The notes: generated by a model from the letters alone, not told the origin. Positions 49,471-58,915 are shown, numbered from the stretch's first letter. The stretch is 64,000 nucleotides of DNA from Mesorhizobium_B sp963522145 (GCA_963522145.1 CAUQXI010000014.1:36334-100333); one strand, 5' to 3'. Numbers and translations: made by a program.

Positions 49471-50511
49471 TCAGTTGCAGGCGGAAACCGAGCCCGCCTT
49501 CGCGCCTGCGCAGACCACGTCCTTGGACACCCACCCCGCGTCGATCACGAGATTGAGGTTGTCCTTGGTGATGGCGATCGGCGTGAGGAACACCGAGTTC
49601 ATCTCATTGCCTGCGGGCGAGCTGAACTTCGTCGCATTGGCGATCTTGTCCATGGCCGTGCCATCCGCCAACTGCGACGCGATCTCAGCGGCGTTCTTGC
49701 CAAGCTCGCGCGAGTCCTTCCACACCGAAACGGTCTGCGTTCCGAGCGCCACGCGATTGAGCGCGGCGTGGTCGGCGTCCTGGCCCGACACCGGCACCGA
49801 GCCCGCGAGCCCCTGTGCTTCGAGCGCCGCAACAGCGCCGCCCGCCGTGCCATCATTGGAAGCCACCACCGCATCAACCTTGTTGTCGTTGGTGGTCAGA
49901 AACTGCTCCATGTTCTTCTGCGCGTTGGCGGGCAGCCAGCCATCCGTATAGGCCTCGCCGACATTCTTGATCTTGCCCGCATCAACCGCTTCCTTCAGCA
50001 CTTCCATCTGGCCGGAAAACAGGAAGTCGGCATTCGGGTCTGCACCGTTGCCCTTGATGAAGACGTAGTTGCCCTCGGGCTTCACCTTGAACACCTCGCG
50101 GGCCTGCATGCGGCCCACTTCCTTGTTGTCGAAGGTGAGATAGAAGGCGTCCTTGTTCTCGATCAGGCGGTCATAGGCCACGACCGGAATGCCTTCCGCG
50201 AGCGCCTTCTCGACGGCCGGGCCGATCGCCGAGGCATCCTGTGCGAGGATGATCAGCGCATTGGAACCCTGCGAGATCAGGCTTTCTACGTCGGTCAGCT
50301 GCTTGGCGGCGGAGGACTGCGCATCCGCTGAGATATACTTGTCACCTGCGGCTTCGATCGCCGCCTTCATGGCGGCTTCATCGGTCTTCCAGCGCTCCTC
50401 CTGGAAGTTTGACCAGGACACGCCAATTACCTTGTCCTTGGCGCCGGCGACGGACCCAAGCGCAAGCGTCATCGCGATCCCGGCAAGGGCCGCGGCTGCA
50501 AACTTCTTCAT
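49471..50511 (-). CDS. xylF: D-xylose-binding periplasmic protein
   Basis: A 346-residue periplasmic sugar-binding protein. The signal peptide (KKFAAAALAGIAMTLALGSVAGA) ends near residue 24. It follows XylF closely: GVSWSNFQEERWKTDE, then YDRLIENKDAFYLTFDN, YTDGWLPANAQKNM, ASNDGTAGGAVAALEAQG and SGQDADHAALNRVA. These ligand-facing segments are conserved in E. coli XylF. The ATG at 50511 places the signal at the N-terminus. Divergent from a ROK regulator, with which it shares an intergenic region containing a long inverted repeat. Confidence 0.92.
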   Translation of the reverse strand: MKKFAAAALAGIAMTLALGSVAGAKDKVIGVSWSNFQEERWKTDEAAMKAAIEAAGDKYISADAQSSAAKQLTDVESLISQGSNALIILAQDASAIGPAVEKALAEGIPVVAYDRLIENKDAFYLTFDNKEVGRMQAREVFKVKPEGNYVFIKGNGADPNADFLFSGQMEVLKEAVDAGKIKNVGEAYTDGWLPANAQKNMEQFLTTNDNKVDAVVASNDGTAGGAVAALEAQGLAGSVPVSGQDADHAALNRVALGTQTVSVWKDSRELGKNAAEIASQLADGTAMDKIANATKFSSPAGNEMNSVFLTPIAITKDNLNLVIDAGWVSKDVVCAGAKAGSVSACN

Positions 50512-50578
50512 CCTGTTCCTCCCTGCGGCCACACCGAACTCTGGCACGGCCTCAAACCACATCAGTTCGCCAAGAAAG

Positions 50579-50607
50579 ATCATTATTTCGAGGCTCGAAA
50601 AAATGAT
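50579..50607. promoter_or_regulatory. inverted repeat, likely ROK regulator operator
   Basis: ATCATTATTTCGA (50579-50591) and TCGAAAAAATGAT (50595-50607) form an inverted repeat with 12 of 13 paired positions and a 3-base spacer. It lies about 70 bases before xylF and 107 before the ROK gene. The symmetry and A/T-rich arms fit a ROK-family operator controlling one or both genes. Confidence 0.75.
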
Positions 50608-50713
50608 GGCTCAGCGGAGAGTTTCTGTCAATATGCGAGAAAGAGGCGCTGGGTTTGAAGACGTGCGGACTTCATTCCGCAACAACAACAAAATGGCCGG
50701 TGGAAGAAATTCG

Positions 50714-51952
50714 ATGACACGCGGCATCCGCCATGACGACTTGCGCCGCAACAATCGTGCCATGGTGCTTGCCGCTGTTCGTCGCGCAGGCCGATTGTCG
50801 CGCACCGAAATTGCCGGCCTGACTGGCTTCAGTCACTCGACCATTTCCGCCATTTCCGGCGGCCTCATCGAGGAAGGCGCGCTGTGCGAAACCGCGCGAT
50901 CGGAAGAAGCCGACCCGCTTCTTTCGCGACGCGGACGGCCTCAGATCGGCATCGCTTTGGCGCCCCAGGCAGCCTCGGTGATCGTGATGACGCTGGTGCT
51001 CAATCACCTGTCGGCCGCTTTGATCGACTATGCCGGAAACATCGTCGACGAGGACGGCACTGCCCTCGACACCCTGTCCGCATCGCGTGAGCAGCTCGGC
51101 GCGGCGGTTCTTCAGGCCGGCGAGCGTATCCTGGAAAAGGCGCAGGCGGCTAAGGCAGGCCCCGTCAGGCGCATCGTGCTTGCGGTCCAGGGCATCACCG
51201 ACAAGCCAGGCCGAGCGCTGGTCTGGTCGCCGATCACCTCGTCCACCGAGGTGAATTTTGCTGGCCTGATGGAAGACAGGTTCAGCATACCGACCATTGT
51301 CGAGAACGACTGTTCCATGATCGCGGCGGCCCTTCAAGCGCGAGAACCGCGCCGGCACGACGACTTCGCTGCGGTGCTTCTGTCTCATGGCATCGGCATG
51401 GGAATGATGCTGGGCGGCACCCTGTTCTCCGGCACGCGCTCCTCGGGCGCCGAGTTCGGCCACATGATCCACCGGCCGGGCGGCGCGCTCTGCCGGTGCG
51501 GCAAGAGGGGCTGCGTGGAAGCCTATGCCGGCTCCTACGCCATTTGGCGCAACGGGACGGGAAATAGCGAGGATGCGCCGCCGGCATCGCAGATCCCCAG
51601 GGACGCGATTGCCCGGCTGACCGAGGCGGCGCGGAACGGAGGAACACGCGAGCGGAAAGCGCTCGATCAGGCGGGCGAGGCGCTCGGAACCGCGCTCGGC
51701 AGCCTGTTCGCGCTGGTCGATCCCCTCCCCGTCACCTTTGTCGGCAGCGGCACGGTTGCCTTCGATCTCATCAAGCCGGGGGTACGGCGCGGCTTGGCCT
51801 CCACCGCCGGCGGAAGCCGGGCAGGAAATATCGTGCTCCGGGTGGAAGCGGACGAGATGCCTCTGATCCAACGAGGCTCGGCTGCTCGCGCGCTCAATTT
51901 CCTGGACGCGGAACTCTTCTCATCCGGAGCGACCGTCCAGCCGGTCGCATGA
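50714..51952 (+). CDS. ROK-family transcriptional regulator
   Basis: A 412-residue regulator: an N-terminal winged helix-turn-helix (IRHDDLRRNNRAMVLAAVRR, then GRLSRTEIAGLTGFSHSTIS) and a ROK kinase-like domain. The latter contains IVLAVQGITDKPGRALVWSP, VENDCSMIAAA and the zinc-binding cysteine cluster GGALCRCGKRGCVEAY near residue 261. The ATG at 50714 begins MTRGIRHDDLRR, a typical ROK start; an ATG at 50693 would add seven residues. Such proteins (XylR/NagC type) repress sugar transport genes until sugar binds, and the divergent xylF-xylH-xylG operon is the obvious target. Confidence 0.88.
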   Translation: MTRGIRHDDLRRNNRAMVLAAVRRAGRLSRTEIAGLTGFSHSTISAISGGLIEEGALCETARSEEADPLLSRRGRPQIGIALAPQAASVIVMTLVLNHLSAALIDYAGNIVDEDGTALDTLSASREQLGAAVLQAGERILEKAQAAKAGPVRRIVLAVQGITDKPGRALVWSPITSSTEVNFAGLMEDRFSIPTIVENDCSMIAAALQAREPRRHDDFAAVLLSHGIGMGMMLGGTLFSGTRSSGAEFGHMIHRPGGALCRCGKRGCVEAYAGSYAIWRNGTGNSEDAPPASQIPRDAIARLTEAARNGGTRERKALDQAGEALGTALGSLFALVDPLPVTFVGSGTVAFDLIKPGVRRGLASTAGGSRAGNIVLRVEADEMPLIQRGSAARALNFLDAELFSSGATVQPVA

Positions 51953-51962
51953 TGCTGGCAGA

Positions 51963-52403
51963 TCAACTTCCGGAAAGCAGCCGAAGCGGCGGCATAGAGG
52001 CGGGGCGCTGGGCGGGGGACACGAAGCGCTCGTCCTGATAATCTTGCAGATAGCCGCCATGACGCGGCCGCGCGATCCGTGCGTCCTTGAAAAAGGCTTC
52101 AGCCGAAACGGAGTCACCCTCGGCTGTGATAAGATCGATCGCCTTCCGGAAGCTGCCCGGCTGGCCGACACCCTCCGCCTCGTCAACGGTTGCAAGCTGC
52201 TCCGACGTCACTTCAAAGAGTTCGCCCGACACGCGGAGCCCCCTGCCTGGGCGGTCGAGCATCATGGGTCCGAAGACGCGCCCGGCCACGAACATGGGAA
52301 ATGCCCGCGCGGTGCGGCAGACACCCCGGAACTTTGCACCGTTCAGCTTGTCGCCAAAGGGAAAGCCCCGCTTGAGGGTTCCGAACACGAAGATCAATGT
52401 CAT
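51963..52403 (-). CDS. gamma-glutamylcyclotransferase-like (AIG2 family) protein
   Basis: A 146-residue AIG2/GGACT-type protein. The substrate loop VFGTLKRGFPF begins at residue 6, and the candidate catalytic Glu lies in VDEAEGVGQP near residue 76. The size fits single-domain gamma-glutamylamine cyclotransferase-like enzymes. It is a different branch from the ChaC-like protein at 4867-5397. Substrate unknown. Convergent with the ROK regulator, 10 bases apart, and upstream of the 3' end of phoB by about 95 bases. Confidence 0.83.
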   Translation of the reverse strand: MTLIFVFGTLKRGFPFGDKLNGAKFRGVCRTARAFPMFVAGRVFGPMMLDRPGRGLRVSGELFEVTSEQLATVDEAEGVGQPGSFRKAIDLITAEGDSVSAEAFFKDARIARPRHGGYLQDYQDERFVSPAQRPASMPPLRLLSGS

Positions 52404-52498
52404 GCGTCCAAGCTAAGGAAGGAGCGTGACATTTACATCGGGAGCAGCGGTCAAGCCGTTCTCACTTCGATGCGAGGCCGCGCGCCGGCCAAACCGTC

Positions 52499-53185
52499 TC
52501 AGTCTTCCTGGATCGCGTAGCCCGCGCCGCGCACGGTTCGGATCTTGTCGGGAAGGCCTTCAAGGTTGATCGCCTTACGCAAGCGTCCCACATGCACGTC
52601 CACCGTGCGCTCGTCGATGTCGAGCGTTTCGTCCCACACTTTGTCGAGCAGCTGCCCGCGCGAGAAAACGCGCCCTGGATGGCGCATCATGAATTCAAGC
52701 AGGCGGAATTCTGTCGGCCCGAGCTTCAGCTCGGTTTCGCCCCTGAACGCGCGATGGGTTTCCCGATCGAGAACCGTGTCGCCGGCGGTCAGCACGTTGG
52801 ACAGCACCTGCGGCCTGGCGCGCCGGAGAAGCGCCCGCACGCGGGCCACGAATTCCGGCGTCGAGAAGGGCTTGACGAGATAGTCGTCCGCCCCGGTGGA
52901 CAGCCCGCGCACGCGGTCGGCCTCCTCGCCGCGCGCGGTAAGCATGATGATGGGCAGGGCCCGCGTCTCGGTGCGCTGGCGCAGGCGACGGCAAAGCTCG
53001 ATGCCGGAAACGGCGGGCAGCATCCAGTCGAGAACGAGAAGGTCCGGCACGTCCTCCTTCAAACGCAGATCGGCCTCGTCACCGCGCTCCACGACCTCGA
53101 CCGCGAAGCCTTCCGCCTCGAGATTGTAGCGAAGGAGGAGGCCGAGCGATTCCTCGTCCTCCACCACCATGATCCGCGCATTCAT
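52499..53185 (-). CDS. phoB: phosphate regulon response regulator PhoB
   Basis: A 228-residue OmpR/PhoB-class regulator. The receiver domain (about residues 4-118) has VEDEESLG, the phosphoacceptor in LLVLDWMLPAVSG near residue 54, and the switch Lys in YLVKPFSTPE. The C-terminal winged helix (about 130-226) contains RTVDVHVGRLRKAI and TVRGAGYAI. It activates Pho-box promoters on phosphate starvation; one is seen upstream of pstS. It is the last gene of the operon, 10 bases after phoU. Its kinase PhoR is not encoded in the window. Confidence 0.95.
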   Translation of the reverse strand: MNARIMVVEDEESLGLLLRYNLEAEGFAVEVVERGDEADLRLKEDVPDLLVLDWMLPAVSGIELCRRLRQRTETRALPIIMLTARGEEADRVRGLSTGADDYLVKPFSTPEFVARVRALLRRARPQVLSNVLTAGDTVLDRETHRAFRGETELKLGPTEFRLLEFMMRHPGRVFSRGQLLDKVWDETLDIDERTVDVHVGRLRKAINLEGLPDKIRTVRGAGYAIQED

Positions 53186-53195
53186 GCGGGGTGCC

Positions 53196-53909
53196 TCACG
53201 CGGCCGGAAGGGATGCCGCAGCCATGGTCTCGTCGCGCTTGGGCCGCTTGGCGGGAAGCTGCAGGCCCGTCATCATGTAATAAGCGTTCTCGGCGATGTT
53301 GGTGACATGATCGCCGATGCGCTCAAGGTTCTTCGCGCAGAACAGCAGATGGGTGCAGGTGGTGATGTTGCGCGGGTCTTCCATCATGTAAGTGAGAAGC
53401 TCGCGGAAGATCGCCGTATAGCGGATGTCGATCTTCTCATCCTCCGCGCGGAGTTCCTCCAGCCCGCCGGAGTCGCGCGCGACATGAAGGTCCACCACCG
53501 CCTTGACGCTTTCCAGCACCATGGCCGCCATGTCCTCGATGCTGACGGCGAGCATCTCGGCCGCGGGCGTGCGGCCGACTGCGCCGACGCGCTTCGCGAC
53601 GTTCTTGGCAAGGTCGCCGATGCGCTCCAGATCGGCCGCCATGCGCAGCGCGCCGATGGCGGTCCGCAGGTCCTGCGCCATCGGCTGGCGCTTGGCGATC
53701 AGCGTGACGACGCGCGCGTCGAGGTCGCGTTGAAACGAATCCATGGAGCTGTCCTCGGCGATCACCTGAGATGCCAGGCGTTCGTCGGCCTCCAGCAGCG
53801 CATGGGTGGACCGGCTGACCATGCGGGCGGCGAGGTCGCCCATCTGGAGGATCAGCCGATCGATCTCGCTCAGTTCCTCGTCGAACGAGGAAACCGTATG
53901 TTCGCCCAT
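53196..53909 (-). CDS. phoU: phosphate signalling protein PhoU
   Basis: A 237-residue protein of two PhoU domains, each a three-helix bundle. The metal-binding patterns are seen as ADLERIGDLAKNVAKR near residue 92 and KNLERIGDHVTNIAE near 195. It joins the Pst transporter to PhoR/PhoB signalling. The ATG at 53909 (MGEHTVSSFDEEL) matches rhizobial PhoU starts; an in-frame start at 53969 would reach into pstB. Gene order pstB-phoU-phoB is conserved in alphaproteobacteria. Confidence 0.94.
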   Translation of the reverse strand: MGEHTVSSFDEELSEIDRLILQMGDLAARMVSRSTHALLEADERLASQVIAEDSSMDSFQRDLDARVVTLIAKRQPMAQDLRTAIGALRMAADLERIGDLAKNVAKRVGAVGRTPAAEMLAVSIEDMAAMVLESVKAVVDLHVARDSGGLEELRAEDEKIDIRYTAIFRELLTYMMEDPRNITTCTHLLFCAKNLERIGDHVTNIAENAYYMMTGLQLPAKRPKRDETMAAASLPAA

Positions 53910-53925
53910 CTTCGCTTCTCCCAGC

Positions 53926-54747
53926 TCAACCATAGCGGCCGGTGATGTAGTCGCGGGTGCGCTTCTCATCCGGGTTGGTGAACATCTTTTCCGTCGGCCC
54001 CTCCTCCACCAGCTTGCCCAGGTGGAACATCGCGGTGCGCTGCGACACGCGCGCGGCCTGCTGCATGGAGTGGGTCACGATCACGATCGTGTAGTTCTGG
54101 CGCAATTCATCGATCAGTTCCTCGACGCGCGCGGTGGCGATCGGGTCGAGCGCCGAGCAGGGCTCGTCCATCAGGATCACTTCCGGCGACACGGCAATGG
54201 CGCGCGCGATGCAGAGGCGCTGCTGCTGGCCGCCCGACAGGCCCGTGCCAGGCTCGTTCATGCGGTCCTTGACCTCGGCGAAGAGGCCGGCGCGCTTGAG
54301 GCTCGACTCCACGATTCCGTCAAGCTCGGAGCGCGATGTCGACAGCCCGTGGATGCGGGCGCCATAGGCGACGTTCTCGTAGATCGATTTCGGGAACGGA
54401 TTCGGCTTCTGGAACACCATCCCTACCCGCGCGCGGAGCTCGACCACGTCGATCGCCGGATCGTAGATGTTATCCTCATCGAGCGTCAGCGTTCCGGTGA
54501 TCTTAGCGATCGGGATCGTGTCGTTCATCCGGTTGAGGCAGCGCAGGAAGGTGGACTTGCCGCAGCCCGATGGGCCGATCAGTGCAGTCACCTGCCGCTC
54601 GCCCATGTCGAGGTCGACATCGAAGAGAGCCTGCTTCGCGCCATAGAACACGTTGACCTTGCGCGCCTTCATCTTGGGCGGATGGGGAAGCGCGGTGGTT
54701 TCGGACGGTGTCAGCATTTCGGAAGATTGCATCAGCATGGGTTCCAT
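53926..54747 (-). CDS. pstB: phosphate ABC transporter ATP-binding protein PstB
   Basis: A 273-residue ATPase of the high-affinity phosphate transporter. Walker A GPSGCGKST is near residue 58, the signature LSGGQQQRLCIARAI near 169 and Walker B ILMDEPCSALDP near 189. The first 25 residues are a variable leader. It lies 6 bases after pstA and 16 before phoU. Family and operon context agree. Confidence 0.96.
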   Translation of the reverse strand: MEPMLMQSSEMLTPSETTALPHPPKMKARKVNVFYGAKQALFDVDLDMGERQVTALIGPSGCGKSTFLRCLNRMNDTIPIAKITGTLTLDEDNIYDPAIDVVELRARVGMVFQKPNPFPKSIYENVAYGARIHGLSTSRSELDGIVESSLKRAGLFAEVKDRMNEPGTGLSGGQQQRLCIARAIAVSPEVILMDEPCSALDPIATARVEELIDELRQNYTIVIVTHSMQQAARVSQRTAMFHLGKLVEEGPTEKMFTNPDEKRTRDYITGRYG

Positions 54748-54753
54748 AGTTCC

Positions 54754-56334
54754 TTACCAACGGCGCTCGAAACGGCGGCGCAGGAGAACGGCGAGCGCGT
54801 TCATCAGCACGAGGAAGACGAGCAGCACAAGAATGGCGGCGGAGGTCTTTTGCGTGAAGGCGGCTTCGGGGAAATCCGCCCACATGAAGATCTGCACCGG
54901 CAGCATGGTGGCGGGATCGGTGAAGCCGCCGGGCACGTCGACGATAAAGGCGACCATGCCGATCATCAGGAGCGGTGCCGTTTCGCCGAGCGCGTGGGCC
55001 ATGCCGAGAATCGTGCCCGTCATCATGCCCGGCATCGCGAGAGGCAGCACGTGGTGGAACACGGTCTGCACCTTCGAGGCGCCGACGCCATAGGCGCCTT
55101 CGCGGATCGATGGCGGCACGGCCCGGAGCGCTGCGCGCGAGGCGATGATGATGATGGGCAGCGTCATCAGCGCGAGCACCACGCCACCGACCACCGGAGC
55201 AGAGCGCGGCATCCCGAACACGTTCAGGAACACGGCCAGGCCAAGCAAACCGAACACGATCGAGGGAACGGCCGCCAGATTGTTGATATTGACCTCGATC
55301 AGGTTGGTGAACCGGTTCTTGGTCGCGAACTCCTCCAGGTAAAGCGCGGCGGCGACGCCGATCGGAAAAGCGAGGCTCAGCGTGACCGCGAGTGTCAGGA
55401 ACGAGCCGACCACAGCACCCCAGACGCCGGCGATCTCAGGCTCGCGGCTGGCCGAGCCGAACAGGAACTGCGTGTTCAGCTTGCTTTCGAGCCGGTCCTG
55501 GGCAGCAAGCGTGTCGAGATAGGCGATCGACCGATCGTTGATCTGACGAGCCGCTTCGGGCTGGGACACGGTGCGCAGCAAGGTGGGGCCGCCCGCACCG
55601 CCGTCCAGCGGCTCGATCACGGTTCCCTTCGCGGTATTGCCCGGGCCGACTTCCGCCAACTTCACTGTGCCGCCGCCCGTTTCCAGAAGAAGCGACGCAT
55701 CGTCGGAGCCCAGCATCAGAACACCGTCCTCACGCTTGCTCGCGCCCGCATTGGTGGCGGATAGCAGGATTGTGTTGTCCGCGAGGTTCACCGTCACATC
55801 GCCGGTGACGCCCGAGACCTGGACCGGACCGGTCAGCTCCTGGGTTCCACCCTCGCCTGCGACGAGACCCTTGAGATAAAGGTCCGCCACATCGTCGGCC
55901 AGCACCTTATACGGCACGGTTCCGCCGAGCGGCACGTCGCCCGAGGCGATGTCTCGGCGCAGCATCGATCCCGCTCCGGTCGAGACGAGCCCGCGCAGGG
56001 TCCGGCGATCCTGCCGGCTGGTCACGCCCGGAAGAGCAGCATCCAGCGCATCATGGATCACCGCGTCGTAGTTCGCTCCCGAGAGGTTCGCGGGATCGAC
56101 CTTCGCTGGCGACAGGTCTAGGTCAAGATTGATGTAGTTGGCGCGAAATGCCGGCCAGGCTTGTGAAACCACCGTGGAAAGCAGGATCACGAGGAACAGG
56201 GCGGCGAGCGCCACCGCACCGGCGCCGAGCCACTTGAAGCGGCGCTCGGCGGCATAGCGGCTGGCGAGCCGCGCTTTTGCAGCGTCGCGTGCGGCGCTGG
56301 ACGGGCGCGCGACCGGAGAGGCGAGGTCAGTCAT
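54754..56334 (-). CDS. pstA: phosphate ABC transporter permease PstA, long form
   Basis: A 526-residue permease, far longer than E. coli PstA (about 296). The first helix (about residues 38-60) is followed by a ~260-residue insertion with no TM helices (NYINLDLDLSPAKVDP to SREPEIAGV). The conserved permease core follows, with VGSFLTLAVTLSLAFPIGVA and the EAA-like loop SIREGAYGVGASKVQTV near residue 415. Long PstA forms are usual in alphaproteobacteria; the insertion is likely periplasmic. It overlaps pstC by 8 bases. Confidence 0.93.
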   Translation of the reverse strand: MTDLASPVARPSSAARDAAKARLASRYAAERRFKWLGAGAVALAALFLVILLSTVVSQAWPAFRANYINLDLDLSPAKVDPANLSGANYDAVIHDALDAALPGVTSRQDRRTLRGLVSTGAGSMLRRDIASGDVPLGGTVPYKVLADDVADLYLKGLVAGEGGTQELTGPVQVSGVTGDVTVNLADNTILLSATNAGASKREDGVLMLGSDDASLLLETGGGTVKLAEVGPGNTAKGTVIEPLDGGAGGPTLLRTVSQPEAARQINDRSIAYLDTLAAQDRLESKLNTQFLFGSASREPEIAGVWGAVVGSFLTLAVTLSLAFPIGVAAALYLEEFATKNRFTNLIEVNINNLAAVPSIVFGLLGLAVFLNVFGMPRSAPVVGGVVLALMTLPIIIIASRAALRAVPPSIREGAYGVGASKVQTVFHHVLPLAMPGMMTGTILGMAHALGETAPLLMIGMVAFIVDVPGGFTDPATMLPVQIFMWADFPEAAFTQKTSAAILVLLVFLVLMNALAVLLRRRFERRW

Positions 56335-57715
56335 AGCGTTCCCGGTATTTCTGAACGACCCGGAGGGCCACGATGTTGAGGGCCAGCGTCACGCAGAAGA
56401 GCACAAGACCGAGTGCGAAGGCGGCGAGCGTCTTCGGGCTGTCGAACTCCTGGTCGCCGACCAGAAGCGTGACGATCTGGACGGTGACGGTCGTTACGGC
56501 TTGAAGAGGGTTAAGGGTGAGATTGGCCGCAAGCCCGGCAGCCATCACCACGATCATGGTTTCGCCGATCGCGCGGCTGATGGCGAGCAGAAGCGCAGAC
56601 ACGATCCCCGGCAGGGCGGCCGGCAGCACCACCTTGCGGATGGTTTCCGACTTGGTGGCGCCAAGACCTGCCGAACCGTCGCGCAGCGATTGCGGCACGG
56701 CATTGAGCACGTCGTCCGACAGCGACGACACGAAGGGGATGATCATGATCCCCATGACCAGTCCGGCCGCAAGCGCGGATTCTGACGAGACGCCCAGCCC
56801 CACGCTTTCACCCATGCCGCGGATGAATGGCGCGACGGTCAGGGCGGCAAAGAAGCCGTAAACCACGGTCGGGATGCCGGCGAGGATTTCCAGCACCGGC
56901 TTTGCAACGGCACGGATGCGCGGACTGGCATAGTCGGCGAGATAGATGGCCGACATCAATCCCACGGGTGCGGCCACGATCATGGCGATCGCGGTGATCA
57001 GCAGCGTTCCGACAAAGAGCGGCACCGCGCCGAAAATGTCCGGGTTGACGGGAGCGCCCTCGCTGCCGGCACCGGAAAACGCGCTTTGCGGACTCCAGTG
57101 GATGCCGAACAGGAAGTCGTGCAGCGGCACCTGGGCAAAGAAGCGGATGGATTCGAAGACAAGCGACAGCACGATGCCGATGGTGGTCAGAACGGCGACC
57201 GTGGCCGCAAGCAGAAGGCTGACCCGCACGGCGCGCTCGACGGCATGGCGCGCACGAAAGCGGAGCGCGATGCGCCGATATCCGAACAGGAAACCGCCGG
57301 CGACGAGAAGAGCGAGCGCGGAAAGCAGCAAGGCGCGGCTTACCCCGTGGATGGAGCGGAACACCTCCGCCGCGACATCCTTTGCCGGGTCGGCGAGCGC
57401 GGCCGCTCCGCCAAGGGCAATCGTCCTTGCATCACGAAGAAAGGCCTGCGCCTGCGGCCCGGTCATGGATGCGATCGTATCGGCGAGCCTGTCGCGACCG
57501 ATCCCGGTCTCGACCGCGGGGGAGAACAGCAGCCAGAGGACCAAGACCACGAGGGCCGGTCCTGCTGTCAGCAACGCAAGATAGGTGCCGTGCTGGGCGG
57601 GAAGCGAATGAAGCGCGGGCACCCGGCCGTTGGCGCTGGCAACGGCGCGTGACCGGCCAAGAACCCAGGCCGCTGCTGCTGCAGCGGCCAGAGCGAGGAT
57701 CAGAAAGAAGGCCAT
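56327..57715 (-). CDS. pstC: phosphate ABC transporter permease PstC, long form
   Basis: A 462-residue permease, also longer than E. coli PstC (about 319). Two helices in the N-terminal 75 residues precede a periplasmic-looking stretch and another helix around 130, before the permease core. In the core are the VFESIRFFAQVPL segment, MIVAAPVGLMSAIYLADYAS near 243 and the EAA-like LRDGSAGLGATKSETIRKV near 350. It overlaps pstA by 8 bases and lies 28 bases after pstS. The function is phosphate passage through the inner membrane together with PstA and PstB. Confidence 0.93.
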   Translation of the reverse strand: MAFFLILALAAAAAAAWVLGRSRAVASANGRVPALHSLPAQHGTYLALLTAGPALVVLVLWLLFSPAVETGIGRDRLADTIASMTGPQAQAFLRDARTIALGGAAALADPAKDVAAEVFRSIHGVSRALLLSALALLVAGGFLFGYRRIALRFRARHAVERAVRVSLLLAATVAVLTTIGIVLSLVFESIRFFAQVPLHDFLFGIHWSPQSAFSGAGSEGAPVNPDIFGAVPLFVGTLLITAIAMIVAAPVGLMSAIYLADYASPRIRAVAKPVLEILAGIPTVVYGFFAALTVAPFIRGMGESVGLGVSSESALAAGLVMGIMIIPFVSSLSDDVLNAVPQSLRDGSAGLGATKSETIRKVVLPAALPGIVSALLLAISRAIGETMIVVMAAGLAANLTLNPLQAVTTVTVQIVTLLVGDQEFDSPKTLAAFALGLVLFCVTLALNIVALRVVQKYRERYD

Positions 57716-57743
57716 GATCCGGTCTTTCTCGAATGCCTGCCGA

Positions 57744-58742
57744 TCAGGAGCCCATGCCCTTCATCGCTTTGGCGTCTTCAGCAGCCTGCGTGCGCTGGTC
57801 GTCGGGCAGCGGGATCAGGCCCTTGTCGGCGAGATAGCCGTCCGGACCCCAGGCCGCGTCATTGGTGTATTCGGCGATGAATTCGGCCATGCCGGGAATG
57901 ACGCCGGCATGCTCCTTCTTGGCGTAGATGAAGAGCGAGCGCGACACGCCATACTTGCCGTCGGCGATGTTCTCGAAGCTGGGCTCGACACCGTCGATCT
58001 TGTGGCCCTGAAGCTTGTCGGAGTTCTGGTCGAGGAAGGAATAGCCGAAGATGCCGATCGCGTTGGTGTTGGCTTCGAGCTTCTGGACGATCAGGTTGTC
58101 GTTCTCGCCGGCTTCCACGAAGGCGCCATCCTCGCGGATCTGCGAGCAGGCCTTTTCGTCGGCAGCCTTCACCTCTGCCTCGCAGTGCTCGACCATCACG
58201 AGCTCGACAAAGGCGTCTCGCGTGCCGGATGTCGGAGGAGGACCGAGAACTTCGATCTTGCTGCCGGGCAGGCTCGCATCGATATCGGACCAGTTCTGGT
58301 AGGGATTGGCGACGACCTTGCCGTCCACAACCACGCTCTTGGCCAGCGCCTTGACGACCTGGTCCTTGGTCAGGTCGAAAGCAGGGCCGTTCTTCGCGCC
58401 GGCCATCACGATGCCGTCGAAGCCGATCTTGATCTCGACCGGGGTGACGCCGTTCTTCGCGCAGGTTTCCATCTCGCTCCTTTTAATGGGGCGCGAAGCG
58501 TTGGCGAAGTCGGGCGTGTTCTCGCCCACACCGTCACAGAAAAGCTTGATGCCGCCGCCCGTGCCGGTCGATTCCACAACCGGAGCCGGGAACTGGCCAG
58601 CCTGGCCGAGACGCTCGGCGACGGCGGTGGTGAACGGGAAAACGGTGGACGAGCCGACGATGCGGATCTGGTCGCGGGCCTGAGCCGCGCCTGCGGAAAG
58701 GATGAGAGCTGCGGCGCTCGCGCCGAGGAGAACGGATTTCAT
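57744..58742 (-). CDS. pstS: phosphate-binding periplasmic protein PstS
   Basis: A 332-residue periplasmic protein with a signal peptide (VLLGASAAALILSAGAAQA, cleaved near residue 22). The mature N-terminus has the phosphate-binding loop IRIVGSSTVFPFT, and further ligand segments are STGTGGGIKLFCDG and PTSGTRDAFVEL. The ATG at 58742 puts the signal at the terminus. It begins the pst operon, and a Pho box lies about 175 bases upstream. In several rhizobia phoR occupies the position ahead of pst genes; here pstS leads instead. Confidence 0.94.
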   Translation of the reverse strand: MKSVLLGASAAALILSAGAAQARDQIRIVGSSTVFPFTTAVAERLGQAGQFPAPVVESTGTGGGIKLFCDGVGENTPDFANASRPIKRSEMETCAKNGVTPVEIKIGFDGIVMAGAKNGPAFDLTKDQVVKALAKSVVVDGKVVANPYQNWSDIDASLPGSKIEVLGPPPTSGTRDAFVELVMVEHCEAEVKAADEKACSQIREDGAFVEAGENDNLIVQKLEANTNAIGIFGYSFLDQNSDKLQGHKIDGVEPSFENIADGKYGVSRSLFIYAKKEHAGVIPGMAEFIAEYTNDAAWGPDGYLADKGLIPLPDDQRTQAAEDAKAMKGMGS

Positions 58743-58915
58743 GGGGCCTGCTCCGGTTGGATCGGGTCTCAAAGTGCAGCGCGGGCGGCACAGCGCCGCC
58801 TGCGAACTGCGTGATCGGAAAGGAACGGGATTGAAGGCCGACCGTCTGACACGCCGCCTTTGCACCCGCCTGAACACCGCTTTTGGGCATCCGCGGCAGG
58901 CTCTAGCCACGCTTC

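Noticed and set aside
58820..58846. GGAAC followed by GTC 17 bases later near pstS
   Set aside because: The -10 element is imperfect and it reads away from pstS toward no gene start.
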